A DNA stretch of 64,000 nucleotides from an uncultured Alistipes sp. (GCA_900546065.1 URBK01000004.1:1-64000); one strand, 5' to 3'. Positions 41,996 through 52,010 are shown, numbered from the stretch's first letter. A program made the numbers and translations. Notes: generated by a model from the letters alone, not told the origin.

Positions 41996-44188
41996 ATGGA
42001 AAGAATCGGAAAACGAGTGCTTTTGACGGTGCTGGCACTTGTCTCCGGATACGGCGTATACGGCCAGCAGCCTGTCGATTGCGTGAATATGATGATCGGC
42101 ACCGACGGTGCCCATCCTACCGAGTATGGCGGTACGACTCCCGCCGTGAGCGAGCCTTTCGGCATGACGCAATGGTGCGCCGCCACACGTGTAAACGGCA
42201 TCTCACGTACCATGTACCACCATGCCGATACGACGTCGATAGGTTTCATGGCCACGCATCAGCCGGCCATCTGGATGGGTGACTATGGGTTCATGACGCT
42301 TATGCCGCAGAGCGGGAGCCTTAAGATTGCGGCCGACGAGCGGCGCACGGCATTCGACCGTGCCGACGAGGTGGCCAGCCCCTACTATTATAGGGTGACC
42401 TATGGCGGTGAAGGCATAACAACCGAGCTGACGGCCACGTCGCGCGCGTCGTTTTTCCGTATCGGCTATCCTGCCGACCGCAAGGCCATACTCTACCTTG
42501 AGGCCGGCCGCAACGGTGACGGCGGGAGCGGACACATAGAGATATTCCCCGACCGCCGCGAGGTGCATATATGGAACAGCGAGGTACATGATGCTCATCT
42601 GGGACCTGAGATGGAAAATTTCAGGGGCTACTACGTGCTGAAGTTCTCGGCCGCCCTTGAGGAATACGGTACCTGGAGTGGTACACGTATCGATGCGGGG
42701 CAAAGCGAGGCCGAGGGCCCGCAGGTCGGGGGTTATGTCGTCTTTCCGGCCGGGACCGTGCAGGTGGAACTGCGTATCGGCAGTTCGTTCATCGGGTTCG
42801 GACAGGCGGCGGATAATATGGAGCGCGAGCTTGCCACCTCGTTCCGGCGTACGGTCGGACGCGTACGCGGAGAGTGGAACCGCATGCTGTCGAAGGTACG
42901 GCTCTACGGTGCCGGCGACGACGATCGGACGATATTCTACACGGCATTTTTCCGCACGTTGCAGTTCCCGCGCGAGTTCTCCGAGTACGGCCGCTATTAC
43001 AGCCCTTTCGACGGCAGGATTCACGACGGGGTGTCGTATACGGCCTTTTCACTGTGGGATACCTTCCGCGCCGAGCATCCGTGGCTGCAGCTGGTGGCCT
43101 CAGAGCGGGTGAACGACATGGTCACGGCGCTGGTGCAGATGTACGAGCAGGGAGGGTGGATACCCAAATGGCCGAACCCCACCTACACCAACATCATGAT
43201 CGGCACGCATGCCGATGCGGTTATAGCCGACGCCTATGTCAACGGTTTCCGTGGCTACGACGTCGAAACGGCCTATCGGGCCATACGCAAGGATGCCTAC
43301 GTGCCTCCGAAGTACGACGATACCTCGACGTGGGGCGACCGTGCCCTGTGGAACGGGCAGTATGAGGCGCGCGGCGGCCTGACCAACTATCTGGAGAAGG
43401 GGTATGTCGCCTCCGACCGTACCAGCGAGGCGGTGGCCCGCACGCTGGAGTTCGCTCTGGATGACTACTGCATCGCACAGATGGCCCGCGGGCTGGGCAA
43501 GACCGGGGACTACGACGATCTGATGGCGCGGTCGCGCAACTACCGTAACCTGTTCAACACCTCGACCGGCTGTTTCCAGGCACGCCGTGCCGACGGCTCG
43601 TGGGACGGGGCGCAGGTGGGATTCACCGAGGGTTCGAATCTTACATACCAGTTCTGCGTGATGCAGGATGTCGCGGGGCTCATCGGGCTGATGGGCGGCG
43701 ACGGCAAGTTCGCCGAGGCGTTGGATTTCGTGTTCGACAATGGCCATTACCGCCACGACAACGAGCCGTGCCACCATTATGTTTACCTTTACGACTACTG
43801 CGGCCGCCATGACATGGCACAGCGACGTCTGCCCGGTATCCTGGAGGCCAATTACCGTAACAGCGCCGACGGCCTGTCGGGTAACGACGATTGCGGGCAG
43901 ATGTCGGCATGGTACCTTTTCAGCTCGCTAGGGTTCTATCCCGTCACCCCCGCCTCGGGAGAGTATGCGCTGGGCATACCCCACTTCCCGAAGATCCGTA
44001 TGGACCTGCCCGGCCGGCGCAGGCTTACGATACGGGCCGTGGGGTTGGGCGAGCACGATGTATTGCCCGTGGTGCGCTTCAACGGGCAGCGGCTGGACAA
44101 ACCGTTCATAACCACACGGGAACTGTTGCGCGGCGGAGAGCTTACGTTCGGGCCCGATGCGGCTGAGACGCCTGCCGAGAGAAGATAA
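41996..44188 (+). CDS. GH92 alpha-mannosidase, divergent type
   Basis: A 730-aa exported enzyme from ATG 41996 (the frame is open upstream into the GH35 gene, but the signal peptide RVLLTVLALVSGYGVYG starts here). GH92 hallmarks are VNMMIGTDGAHPTEYGGTTP (a divergent form of the usual GTxGxGHxxPGA), a barrel with YTAFSLWDTFRAEHPWLQL, GGWIPKWPNPTYTNIMIGTH, DNEPCHHYVYLYDYCGR and GLSGNDDCGQMSAWYLFSSL. GH92 members are calcium-dependent exo-alpha-mannosidases, the Ca and catalytic Glu/Asp sites lying in the last two segments. The changed N-terminal motif suggests a different subfamily from the second GH92 here. It lies 11 bp after GH35 and 13 bp before GH43. Confidence 0.9.
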   Translation: MERIGKRVLLTVLALVSGYGVYGQQPVDCVNMMIGTDGAHPTEYGGTTPAVSEPFGMTQWCAATRVNGISRTMYHHADTTSIGFMATHQPAIWMGDYGFMTLMPQSGSLKIAADERRTAFDRADEVASPYYYRVTYGGEGITTELTATSRASFFRIGYPADRKAILYLEAGRNGDGGSGHIEIFPDRREVHIWNSEVHDAHLGPEMENFRGYYVLKFSAALEEYGTWSGTRIDAGQSEAEGPQVGGYVVFPAGTVQVELRIGSSFIGFGQAADNMERELATSFRRTVGRVRGEWNRMLSKVRLYGAGDDDRTIFYTAFFRTLQFPREFSEYGRYYSPFDGRIHDGVSYTAFSLWDTFRAEHPWLQLVASERVNDMVTALVQMYEQGGWIPKWPNPTYTNIMIGTHADAVIADAYVNGFRGYDVETAYRAIRKDAYVPPKYDDTSTWGDRALWNGQYEARGGLTNYLEKGYVASDRTSEAVARTLEFALDDYCIAQMARGLGKTGDYDDLMARSRNYRNLFNTSTGCFQARRADGSWDGAQVGFTEGSNLTYQFCVMQDVAGLIGLMGGDGKFAEALDFVFDNGHYRHDNEPCHHYVYLYDYCGRHDMAQRRLPGILEANYRNSADGLSGNDDCGQMSAWYLFSSLGFYPVTPASGEYALGIPHFPKIRMDLPGRRRLTIRAVGLGEHDVLPVVRFNGQRLDKPFITTRELLRGGELTFGPDAAETPAERR

Positions 44189-44201
44189 AACGGGTTATGC
44201 A

Positions 44202-45770
44202 ATGAAATATCTTTTGAGCATGTTTTTTTGTGCGGCGGCGTTTTGTGCGGCGGCGCAGCAGGTATGGACGCCCGACAACGGTGACGGCACCTTCACCAAC
44301 CCCATCATGTGGGGCGATTGGCCCGATCCCGACATAATACGCGTGGGCGACGACTTCTACATGGTGTCGACGAGCATGCACTATGTGCCGGGGTGTCCAG
44401 TCGCCACGTCGAAGGATCTGGTCAACTGGCGTATGGCCGGCTATGCCGTGGAGCGCTATGACGATGATCCGCGTTACGACATGCAGGGCGGCACGCTCTA
44501 TCTCAACGGGGCGTGGGCGAGCACCATACGCTACCGCGACGGCAAGTTCTACGTCGGCTTCTGCACGCCCTACGGCTGGGGTACCGAGAAGGGCCATTTC
44601 TCGATATGCACGGCCGAGCGTCCTGAGGGCCCGTGGGAGCGGACTGTCTTCCCTGAGTATCTCTACGACCCGGGGCTCTTCTTCGACGACGACGGGCGCG
44701 TGTATGTGGTGCACGGCCAGGGTACGCTCTACATCACCGAACTGAGCGCCGATGTCAAGTCGGTCAAGGGTGAGCCTGTGGAGATATGGAACCGCCGTTT
44801 CAAGGACAGCGCTACCTTCGGCGGCGGCTTCGGCATGGAGGGTTCGCACATGTACAAGATCGACGGCAAGTATTACATAACCTGCCCGGCGGGCGGTACC
44901 GAGGGGTGGCAGGTATGCCTCCGCTCGGACAATATCTACGGCCCTTACGAACATAAGGTCATCATGCAGGACGACAGCTCCTATCCGCCCAACGGACTGC
45001 ACCAGGGCGGCATGGTGCAGCTGGAGAACGGCGACTGGTGGTTCATCATCATGCAGGACCGCGGCCCTATAGGGCGTGTGCCGTGTCTTGTTCCCGTTAC
45101 GTGGGAGGATGGCTGGCCGATGCTTGGCGTTGGCGGACGCGATGTGGTGACATACCCCAAGCCCGATGTCGGGAAGAGGGCGCAGCCACTGTCGGCGCCG
45201 GCCACGTCGGACGAGTTCGACGGCAAGCGCCTGGGGCTGCAGTGGCAGTGGAACCACAATCCCGACCCGGCGCGGTGGTCGCTCTCGGAGCGGCGCGGGT
45301 ACATGCGCCTGCGCGCGTCTCGGGCCGACGACCTGACGACGGCGCGCAATACGCTGACGCAGCGTGTGCAGGGCCCCTCGTGCGAGGGCTCGGTCGTGAT
45401 GGAGGTGTCGGGCCTCGAGGATGGCAACGTGGCCGGTTTCGGTATCTTCGAATTCCCCTATGCCTATGTCTGCGTGCGGCAGGAGGCGGGCGAGCGCCGC
45501 ATAGTGATGTGCAACGATGGCGATGAGCGTACTGTGGGCTTGCTGGAGGGCGACAGGCTGTGGGTCAGGGTACGCGTCACGGACCGCGATTTCAGGGCGA
45601 TGTTCTATTACAGCCTCGACGGGCGCGAGTACCACCCGGCGGGAGAGTTGGATATGGGCCTGGGGCTGCCATGGACGGCAAACAGGTTCGCGTTGTTTAA
45701 TTTCAGTACCACGGATGGTGGCGTCGGCGGATATGCCGACTTCGACTGGTTCCGTTTTACCGGCAAATAG
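44202..45770 (+). CDS. GH43 enzyme with C-terminal beta-sandwich
   Basis: A 522-aa exported protein from ATG 44202 (signal YLLSMFFCAAAFCAAAQ; 15 upstream codons are ignored because they overlap the GH92 end). The propeller shows NPIMWGDWPDPDIIRVGDDF (catalytic Asp), MVSTSMHYVPGCPVATSKDL, LYDPGLFFDDDGRVYVVHG and GGGFGMEGSHMYKIDGKYYI (catalytic Glu). A C-terminal jelly-roll (about 325-520; SDEFDGKRLGLQWQWNHNPD, GGYADFDWFRFTG) is the module common in GH43 xylosidase/arabinofuranosidase proteins. It is 6 bp from the next gene, so tightly in the operon. Confidence 0.92.
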   Translation: MKYLLSMFFCAAAFCAAAQQVWTPDNGDGTFTNPIMWGDWPDPDIIRVGDDFYMVSTSMHYVPGCPVATSKDLVNWRMAGYAVERYDDDPRYDMQGGTLYLNGAWASTIRYRDGKFYVGFCTPYGWGTEKGHFSICTAERPEGPWERTVFPEYLYDPGLFFDDDGRVYVVHGQGTLYITELSADVKSVKGEPVEIWNRRFKDSATFGGGFGMEGSHMYKIDGKYYITCPAGGTEGWQVCLRSDNIYGPYEHKVIMQDDSSYPPNGLHQGGMVQLENGDWWFIIMQDRGPIGRVPCLVPVTWEDGWPMLGVGGRDVVTYPKPDVGKRAQPLSAPATSDEFDGKRLGLQWQWNHNPDPARWSLSERRGYMRLRASRADDLTTARNTLTQRVQGPSCEGSVVMEVSGLEDGNVAGFGIFEFPYAYVCVRQEAGERRIVMCNDGDERTVGLLEGDRLWVRVRVTDRDFRAMFYYSLDGREYHPAGELDMGLGLPWTANRFALFNFSTTDGGVGGYADFDWFRFTGK

Positions 45771-45776
45771 CGTGTT

Positions 45777-48692
45777 ATGAGGATGATGAGGTGTTTCAGG
45801 GTGACGCTTGCGGCGATGCTGGCCGCATGTGCCGCGGTGTGTGCGGCGAAAGAGCCGTCGCGTGTCGAGTTGAACATGAATGGCGATTGGGCCTTTTACC
45901 GCGGTGATACGGCCGGCGGTGCCGATCCGGCGGTGTCGGCCGCGGAGTGGATACCCGTGGTGCTGCCGCACGTGATGCAGCTCGAGCGGAAACATTGCGG
46001 CGGTGATGTCATCTACGACGGCGTGGGCTGGTACCGCCGCTATTTCGTGCTGCCGCAGTCGTACCGTGACAAACGTGTGGTGGTGTCGTTCGAGGGTGTC
46101 ATGACCTCCTGCGAGCTGTATCTGAACGGCGAGAAGGTTGCCGAGCACCATGGCGGCTATGTGGGCTTCACGGCCGACATATCCGATCGCATCGACTGGC
46201 ATGGCACCAACATGCTGGCGCTGCGTGTCTCGGCAGAATACGACCCGCTGACGCCTCCGGGCAAGCCGCAGGAACGTCTCGACTTCTATTATTACAGCGG
46301 CATCTACCGCGATGCTAAGATGGTCATCACCGACCGTCTGCACATTACCGATGAGCTGGAGGAGGAGAAGGTCGCCGGCGGCGGTATCTTCGTCACATAT
46401 CCCGAGGTGGGGCGCGACAGGGCCGTGGTGGCCGTGCGCACCGACCTCAGGAACGGCCATGCGCAGGATCGCCGCGGCGTGCTGCACACGGTGCTGAAGG
46501 ATGCCCGCGGGCGCGCGGTGACGGAGGCGGAGAGCCCCTTCACGCTTGGCAGCGGCCGTACGTGCACGCTCGAGCAGCGGCTGACGGTCGACAACCCGTT
46601 GTTGTGGCATCCATACGATCCCAATCTTTATACGCTCGAGTGCCGTGTCGAAGCCGGCGGCCGTCAGGTCGACGCCCGTACCGAGACCATTGGCATCCGC
46701 ACCATACGATATGACCGCGACGGGGGCTTTTTCATCAACGGCGAGCATCTCTATCTTGTGGGCGCCAACCGCCACCAGTCATTCCCCTATGTGGGCGATG
46801 CCGCATCGAACTCGATGCAGGAGCGTGATGTCATCGACATGAAGCGCGGCGGATACAATGCCGTGCGTGCGGCCCACTATCCGCACGACCCGGCATTCCT
46901 CGATGCCTGCGACCGTTACGGGCTCCTGGTGGTGGAGTGCATTCCCGGGTGGCAGTATTTCAGCGACGACCCCGTTTTTGCGGAGCGCCTGCGCGAGGCG
47001 GCGCGCGGCATGATCCGCCGCGACCGCAACCATCCCTCGATAATATTGTGGGAGACGGCGCTCAACGAGACCTATTACCCGATCGGGGTGGTTAAGTCGA
47101 TCTATGATATAGCGCATGCGGAGTATCCGGGCGATCAGATGTACACCGCGGGCGACTATTACAGCCACGAGGAGACGGAGCCCTATTACGACGTCTTCTA
47201 CAAGCAGGTGGGACGCTTCCCGCAGGACGGCAACGTCATGACCAACAGCCTCGATGACCAGGTTGCCGTCAAGCCGCTGCTGACGCGCGAGTGGGGCGAC
47301 GGCGTGGGCGAGAAGCCGCGTGTAAGGCTCTCCGAGAACGAGGAGGAGCAGATGCGCCAGTGCCGCGGCCGCTTCGACCAGCTTCGCGGCAACGGTTACT
47401 TCGACTGGTGCATGCTCGATGCTAACCCGCGCATGGGAGGCCATTTCCTGTGGAGCTACAACGACTACAACCGCGGTGCCGAGGAGGAGACCATGTTCTG
47501 CGGCGTGGTTGACGTCAACCGCTGGCCCAAGTCCAGCTACTACATGATGCAGAGCATGCGCCCGGCCGACGTCTCGCAGCGGGGCCTTTACGAGGGTCCG
47601 ATGGTGCATGTGGCCTCGTTCAACTCGTCGGAGGAATACACGACCTCGACTACCGCCATCCCCGTCTTCTCGAACTGCGACCGTGTACGTCTCTACCGTA
47701 ACGGCAAACTGGTCGGGGAGCGCACGCGCGAGGAGATGAAGCCGGAGTACGGCGCAACCATAGGCAAGGGCGGAAGCCCCATGTATACGTTCGATGCGGG
47801 CGGGTACGAGAGCGGCGAGCTGCGTGCCGAGGGACTGATCGGCGACCGTGTCGCGGCCGTGCACACGGTGCGTACGCCGGGGGCGCCTCACCATATCGAG
47901 GTCGTGGTGCCGCCGTATCCGGTCGATCCCGTTGCCGACGGCAGCGACATGATTCCCGTCTACTTCATGGTGTGCGACGCGGACGGCACATGGATCAACA
48001 CCTCGCAGGCCGAGATCGAGATCACGGTATCGGGCGAGGGGCGTCTCATAGGCGACGGCATACGCCGCATAGGGGTCAATCCCCAGCAGGTGGAGGGCGG
48101 CATCGGCTTCGCCTTTGTGCGCACGACGCGCAAGGCGGGCAGGATATGTATCGAGGCGCGGTCGGCGGGTCTCGGGCCGGGACGGACGGTAGTGCGAAGC
48201 CGCCGGTTCTGCGGCAGCAGCCTTGCCGACGGCGGGCATGCCCCGTTCTCGGGCGACGAGGAGGATGGCGTGGTGGTCAAGCCCACGCGCTGGGACAGGG
48301 CCATTCTCGAGCGGCCGAAGGTGGCCGTGGCATCGGTGGAGGTGACGTCGGAGCAGGCGGGATATGCCAAATCGAACATTGTCGACGGCGACGATTTCAG
48401 CTGGTGGATAGCCGGCGGAGACACCTTCCCGCAGACGGTGACGCTGACGCTGGCGCAGGCTACGGATGTGGCGGCGTGCCGCATACGCCTGCAGAAGGAC
48501 AGCTCGTCGTATGAATATCGGGTCGAATCGTCCGAGGACGGACTCTCGTGGCAGCCGTTGTACAGCCACAAGTGTACGGGATGGGATTTCAAGCCCGTAC
48601 GCATAGACAAGAGAATGAAGTATTTCAGGGTGACGTTCGATGCCACGTCGGGCGGCCGCGCCGGCCTGGCCGAGATAACGCTGTACGAGTAG
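45777..48692 (+). CDS. GH2 beta-galactosidase-like enzyme with discoidin module
   Basis: A 971-aa exported protein (signal VTLAAMLAACAAVCA). The GH2 sugar-binding domain (LNMNGDWAFYRGD, GVGWYRRYFVLPQSYRDKRV, MTSCELYLNGEKVAEHHGGY), the immunoglobulin-like domain and the barrel (FFINGEHLYLVGANRHQSFP, GYNAVRAAHYPHDPAFLDAC, the acid/base Glu in ILWETALNETYYP, the nucleophile region LLTREWGDGVGEKP, HFLWSYNDYNRGAEEET) are in order. A GH2-type C-terminal domain and a discoidin-like module (about 850-970; YAKSNIVDGDDFSWWIAGGD) follow. Beta-galactosidase is the likeliest activity, but GH2 also includes mannosidases and glucuronidases. Confidence 0.9.
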   Translation: MRMMRCFRVTLAAMLAACAAVCAAKEPSRVELNMNGDWAFYRGDTAGGADPAVSAAEWIPVVLPHVMQLERKHCGGDVIYDGVGWYRRYFVLPQSYRDKRVVVSFEGVMTSCELYLNGEKVAEHHGGYVGFTADISDRIDWHGTNMLALRVSAEYDPLTPPGKPQERLDFYYYSGIYRDAKMVITDRLHITDELEEEKVAGGGIFVTYPEVGRDRAVVAVRTDLRNGHAQDRRGVLHTVLKDARGRAVTEAESPFTLGSGRTCTLEQRLTVDNPLLWHPYDPNLYTLECRVEAGGRQVDARTETIGIRTIRYDRDGGFFINGEHLYLVGANRHQSFPYVGDAASNSMQERDVIDMKRGGYNAVRAAHYPHDPAFLDACDRYGLLVVECIPGWQYFSDDPVFAERLREAARGMIRRDRNHPSIILWETALNETYYPIGVVKSIYDIAHAEYPGDQMYTAGDYYSHEETEPYYDVFYKQVGRFPQDGNVMTNSLDDQVAVKPLLTREWGDGVGEKPRVRLSENEEEQMRQCRGRFDQLRGNGYFDWCMLDANPRMGGHFLWSYNDYNRGAEEETMFCGVVDVNRWPKSSYYMMQSMRPADVSQRGLYEGPMVHVASFNSSEEYTTSTTAIPVFSNCDRVRLYRNGKLVGERTREEMKPEYGATIGKGGSPMYTFDAGGYESGELRAEGLIGDRVAAVHTVRTPGAPHHIEVVVPPYPVDPVADGSDMIPVYFMVCDADGTWINTSQAEIEITVSGEGRLIGDGIRRIGVNPQQVEGGIGFAFVRTTRKAGRICIEARSAGLGPGRTVVRSRRFCGSSLADGGHAPFSGDEEDGVVVKPTRWDRAILERPKVAVASVEVTSEQAGYAKSNIVDGDDFSWWIAGGDTFPQTVTLTLAQATDVAACRIRLQKDSSSYEYRVESSEDGLSWQPLYSHKCTGWDFKPVRIDKRMKYFRVTFDATSGGRAGLAEITLYE

Positions 48693-48783
48693 CCAGGCCG
48701 TTGCGGCGGGGGAAAGCGATTGCGGTCTGCGAAATTTTGTATACTTTTACCCTCTCTAACGAGGAATATCGTCATTTCGCAAT

Positions 48784-51153
48784 ATGAACAAGATCGCAAT
48801 CACGGCCGCAAGGCATGCGCTGGGCGCTGCCGCAGCCATATTATCGTTTGTCGCAGTCTCGGCGCAGGAGCCTGCCGACTATGTCGATCCCTTCATCGGC
48901 ACCAACGGCATGGGACACACTTTCCCGGGTGCGTGCGTACCTTTCGGGGCGGTGCAGTTGAGTCCCGACACCGATACCATACCCCACAACGTGGGCGGGC
49001 AGTATCAGAAACGCGCCTACGAGTATTGTGCGGGCTACCGCCACGGCGACAAGACCATCGTGGGCTTCAGCCACACCCACCTGAGCGGCACGGGCCATTC
49101 GGATCTGGGCGACATTCTGGTGATGCCGTCGGTAAGGGATGTCAAGCTCAACCCGGGCACGGCGGATGATCCCGACAGCGGATACCGTTCGCGTTTCAGC
49201 CACGAGAGCGAGAGCGCCTCGCCCGGCTACTATGCCGTGACGCTCGACGACACGGGCGTGCGGGCCGAGCTTACGGCGACCGCGCGTACGGGCGTGCACC
49301 GCTATACCTTCCCTGAGAATGCGGACGGACATGTGGTTCTGGACCTTGCGCACGGCATCTATAACTACGACGGCAAGGTGCTGTGGTCGACGCTGCGCGT
49401 CGAGAGCGACACGCTCGTCACCGGCTACCGCATCACCAACGGCTGGGCGCGCACCAACTACACCTACTTCGCCATATCGTTCTCGCAGCCCGTCACCGAC
49501 TACGGCTATGAGGATCGTGCTCCGGTGCCGTATAACGGTTTCTGGCGCCGTTTCGATGTGAATAGCAACTTCCCCGAGATGGCGGGCCGCAAGGTGGCGG
49601 CCTACTTCCGCTTCGACACGCGCCGCGAGCAGGAGCTGGTGGTTAAGGTGGCGCTGTCGGCCGTGAGCGCCGAGGGCGCCGTGGCCAACCTTCGGGCCGA
49701 GGCTGCGGGCCGCGGCTTCGACGAGATTGCCGCCGCCGCGCGCAAGGCGTGGAACGACAATATGGGCCGGTTTGAGATCGAGGGCACGGAGGATCAGCGC
49801 ACGATGTTCTACACGTCGCTCTACCATACGATGATCAACCCCTCGGTCTATATGGACATCGACGGCTCGTACCGCGGTGTGGACCATAATATCCACCACG
49901 CCGACGGCTTCACCAACTATACGGTCTTCTCGCTGTGGGATACCTACCGTGCCGAGCACCCGTTCCTGAATCTCTTCTTCCCGCAGCGCAATGCCGACAT
50001 GGTGCGGTCGATGATCGCCCATTGCGACCAGAGCGTACACCACATGCTTCCCGTCTGGAGCCACATGGGCAACGAGAACTGGTGCATGAGCGGCTACCAT
50101 GCCGTCTCGGTGCTTGCGGATGCCGTAGCGGCGGGTAACTTCACACACGTGCGCACGGCTCTGGATGCGATGCTGAGCACCTCGACGGTGCCCTATTACG
50201 AGGGTGTTGCCGACTATATGAGGCTGGGTTACGTACCTTTGGAGCGCAGCGCCACGGCCGCCTCGACGACACTCGAATATTCGTACGACGACTGGGCCAT
50301 ATACCGCACGGCTCTGGATGCGGGCGACGAGGCCGCGGCGGAGCGTTACCGTGCGCGTGCGCTCAACTACCGCAACGTCTTCGACCGCGAGAAGGGCTTC
50401 GCGCGCCCGCGCTACGCCGACGGCAGCTTCAAGGCCGACTTCGACCCGCTGCAGACCTACGGCGAGGGCTTCATCGAGGGCAACTCGTGGAACTTCTCGT
50501 TCCACGCTCCGCACGACGTCTGCGGTCTGATTGACCTTATGGGGGGCGACCGCGCCTTCACGGCACGTCTAGACTCGCTCTTTACGATGCACCTGCCGGA
50601 GAAATACTATGCCGAGAACGAGGATATCACGGCCGACTGCCTGCTGGGCGGATATGTCCACGGCAACGAGCCGAGCCACCATGTCCCCTATCTCTATGCA
50701 TGGACGTCGCAGCCGTGGAAGACGCAGTACTGGATGCGCGAGATCCTCGACCGCATGTACCGCAACGACATCGACGGCCTGAGCGGCAACGACGACTGCG
50801 GCCAGATGTCGGCATGGTACATCTTCTCCGTCATGGGCTTCTATCCCGTCTGCCCGGGCAGCGGCGAGTATGTGCTCGGCGCGCCCTACCTCCCGCTGGT
50901 GAAGGTCGCGCTGCCCAACGGCCGCACGCTTGAGATCCGTGCCGAGGGTGTGGACGACCGCCACCGCTACGTGCGCGAGATGCGCGTCAACGGCGAGCGC
51001 TGGACGAAGAACTATGTCACCTACGACGACATCATGCGCGGCGGCGTGTGGGAGTTCCGCATGTCGGCGTCGCCCGACCGCCGTCGCGGCACACAGCCCG
51101 AGGCGCGCCCCTACTCGCTCACTACGGGACTTGACGAGGGCGCAGCCGAGTAA
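48784..51153 (+). CDS. GH92 alpha-mannosidase, classical type
   Basis: A 789-aa exported enzyme (signal ending SFVAVSAQ). The classical GH92 sequence is intact: YVDPFIGTNGMGHTFPGACV, PFGAVQLSPDT, IVGFSHTHLSGTGHSDLGDI, FTNYTVFSLWDTYRAEHPFL, GNENWCMSGYHAVSVLADAV, VHGNEPSHHVPYLYAW and GLSGNDDCGQMSAWYIFSVM. These carry the Ca ligands and catalytic acid and base. Exo-alpha-mannosidase activity on alpha-1,2/1,3-linked mannose is expected from the family. A 91-bp gap precedes it, which may hold an internal promoter (a TATACTTTT near 48738 is close to consensus). Confidence 0.95.
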   Translation: MNKIAITAARHALGAAAAILSFVAVSAQEPADYVDPFIGTNGMGHTFPGACVPFGAVQLSPDTDTIPHNVGGQYQKRAYEYCAGYRHGDKTIVGFSHTHLSGTGHSDLGDILVMPSVRDVKLNPGTADDPDSGYRSRFSHESESASPGYYAVTLDDTGVRAELTATARTGVHRYTFPENADGHVVLDLAHGIYNYDGKVLWSTLRVESDTLVTGYRITNGWARTNYTYFAISFSQPVTDYGYEDRAPVPYNGFWRRFDVNSNFPEMAGRKVAAYFRFDTRREQELVVKVALSAVSAEGAVANLRAEAAGRGFDEIAAAARKAWNDNMGRFEIEGTEDQRTMFYTSLYHTMINPSVYMDIDGSYRGVDHNIHHADGFTNYTVFSLWDTYRAEHPFLNLFFPQRNADMVRSMIAHCDQSVHHMLPVWSHMGNENWCMSGYHAVSVLADAVAAGNFTHVRTALDAMLSTSTVPYYEGVADYMRLGYVPLERSATAASTTLEYSYDDWAIYRTALDAGDEAAAERYRARALNYRNVFDREKGFARPRYADGSFKADFDPLQTYGEGFIEGNSWNFSFHAPHDVCGLIDLMGGDRAFTARLDSLFTMHLPEKYYAENEDITADCLLGGYVHGNEPSHHVPYLYAWTSQPWKTQYWMREILDRMYRNDIDGLSGNDDCGQMSAWYIFSVMGFYPVCPGSGEYVLGAPYLPLVKVALPNGRTLEIRAEGVDDRHRYVREMRVNGERWTKNYVTYDDIMRGGVWEFRMSASPDRRRGTQPEARPYSLTTGLDEGAAE

Positions 51154-51188
51154 CCACCTGCCATGAACACGAAAAGAGAAAGCATACC

Positions 51189-51986
51189 ATGAAAACGAAT
51201 CTGAAAGTTATTGCGGCGGTGCTGCTTGCAGCCGCCGTGTCGGCGTCGTGCGCCGGGTCGCGCGCTACCGACGGCCGCGTGTCGAAGGCGTGGCAGAAGT
51301 ACGACTCGGGTGAGATAGTCTTCGAGGACAAGGCCCCCGCGACCGAGGGCTCGCAGATCTACCGCCACATAATCCCCGACCCCGAGGCCTATATCCGCGA
51401 GCAGGCATGTACCGTGCTGGCGACGCTGTACGACTCGCCGAAGGACCGCATCACGCCTGTGCGCCGCATACACTACACGCTGGAGGACATCGACGGCATC
51501 TCGGCCAAGGGTGGCTCGAACGGCGACATAGCGATATTTTACAGCACGCGCCATATCGAGAATTCATACGGACGCGAGCGCGATACGGCGCGGCTGATGT
51601 TCGAGACGCGGGGCGTGCTGCTGCACGAGCTTACGCACGCCTACCAGCTCGAGCCGCAGGGCATAGGCACCTACGGTACGAACCGCACCTTCTGGGCCTT
51701 CATCGAGGGTATGGCGGATGCCGTGCGTGTTGCCAACGGCGGCTTCGGCCCCGACGGACGTCCCCGCGGCGGCAACTATATGGACGGCTACCGCACTACG
51801 GGATACTTCCTCGTATGGCTGCGCGACAACAAGGACCCCGAGTTCCTTCGCAAGTTCAACCGCAGCGCTCTGGAGGTTGTGCCTTGGTCGTTCGACGGCG
51901 CCGTGAAGCATATCCTCGGCGAGCAGTACGATATCGACTCTCTGTGGCACGAGTATCAGGTTGCCGTGGGCGACATCATGGAGTAG
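51189..51986 (+). CDS. basic secretory protein (BSP) family metallopeptidase
   Basis: A 265-aa lipoprotein (VIAAVLLAAAVSASCAG). The zinc motif HELTHAYQ (HExxH) stands near residue 146, preceded by IHYTLEDIDGISAKGGSNGD and IAIFYSTRHIENSYG and followed by FWAFIEGMADAVRVANGGFG, with the third-ligand-type Glu, and GYRTTGYFLVWLRDNKDPEF. This layout is that of the plant basic secretory protein family of putative proteases. As the last gene of the glycan locus, it probably acts on glycoprotein backbones after the glycans are trimmed, an inference from position. Confidence 0.85.
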   Translation: MKTNLKVIAAVLLAAAVSASCAGSRATDGRVSKAWQKYDSGEIVFEDKAPATEGSQIYRHIIPDPEAYIREQACTVLATLYDSPKDRITPVRRIHYTLEDIDGISAKGGSNGDIAIFYSTRHIENSYGRERDTARLMFETRGVLLHELTHAYQLEPQGIGTYGTNRTFWAFIEGMADAVRVANGGFGPDGRPRGGNYMDGYRTTGYFLVWLRDNKDPEFLRKFNRSALEVVPWSFDGAVKHILGEQYDIDSLWHEYQVAVGDIME

Positions 51987-52010
51987 AGAGAAATATTCTG
52001 ACAACGATGC

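Noticed and set aside
29997..51986. Complete Sus-type polysaccharide utilisation locus
   Set aside because: No TonB-receptor/SusD pair, hybrid two-component system or anti-sigma gene lies inside or at either edge within the window.
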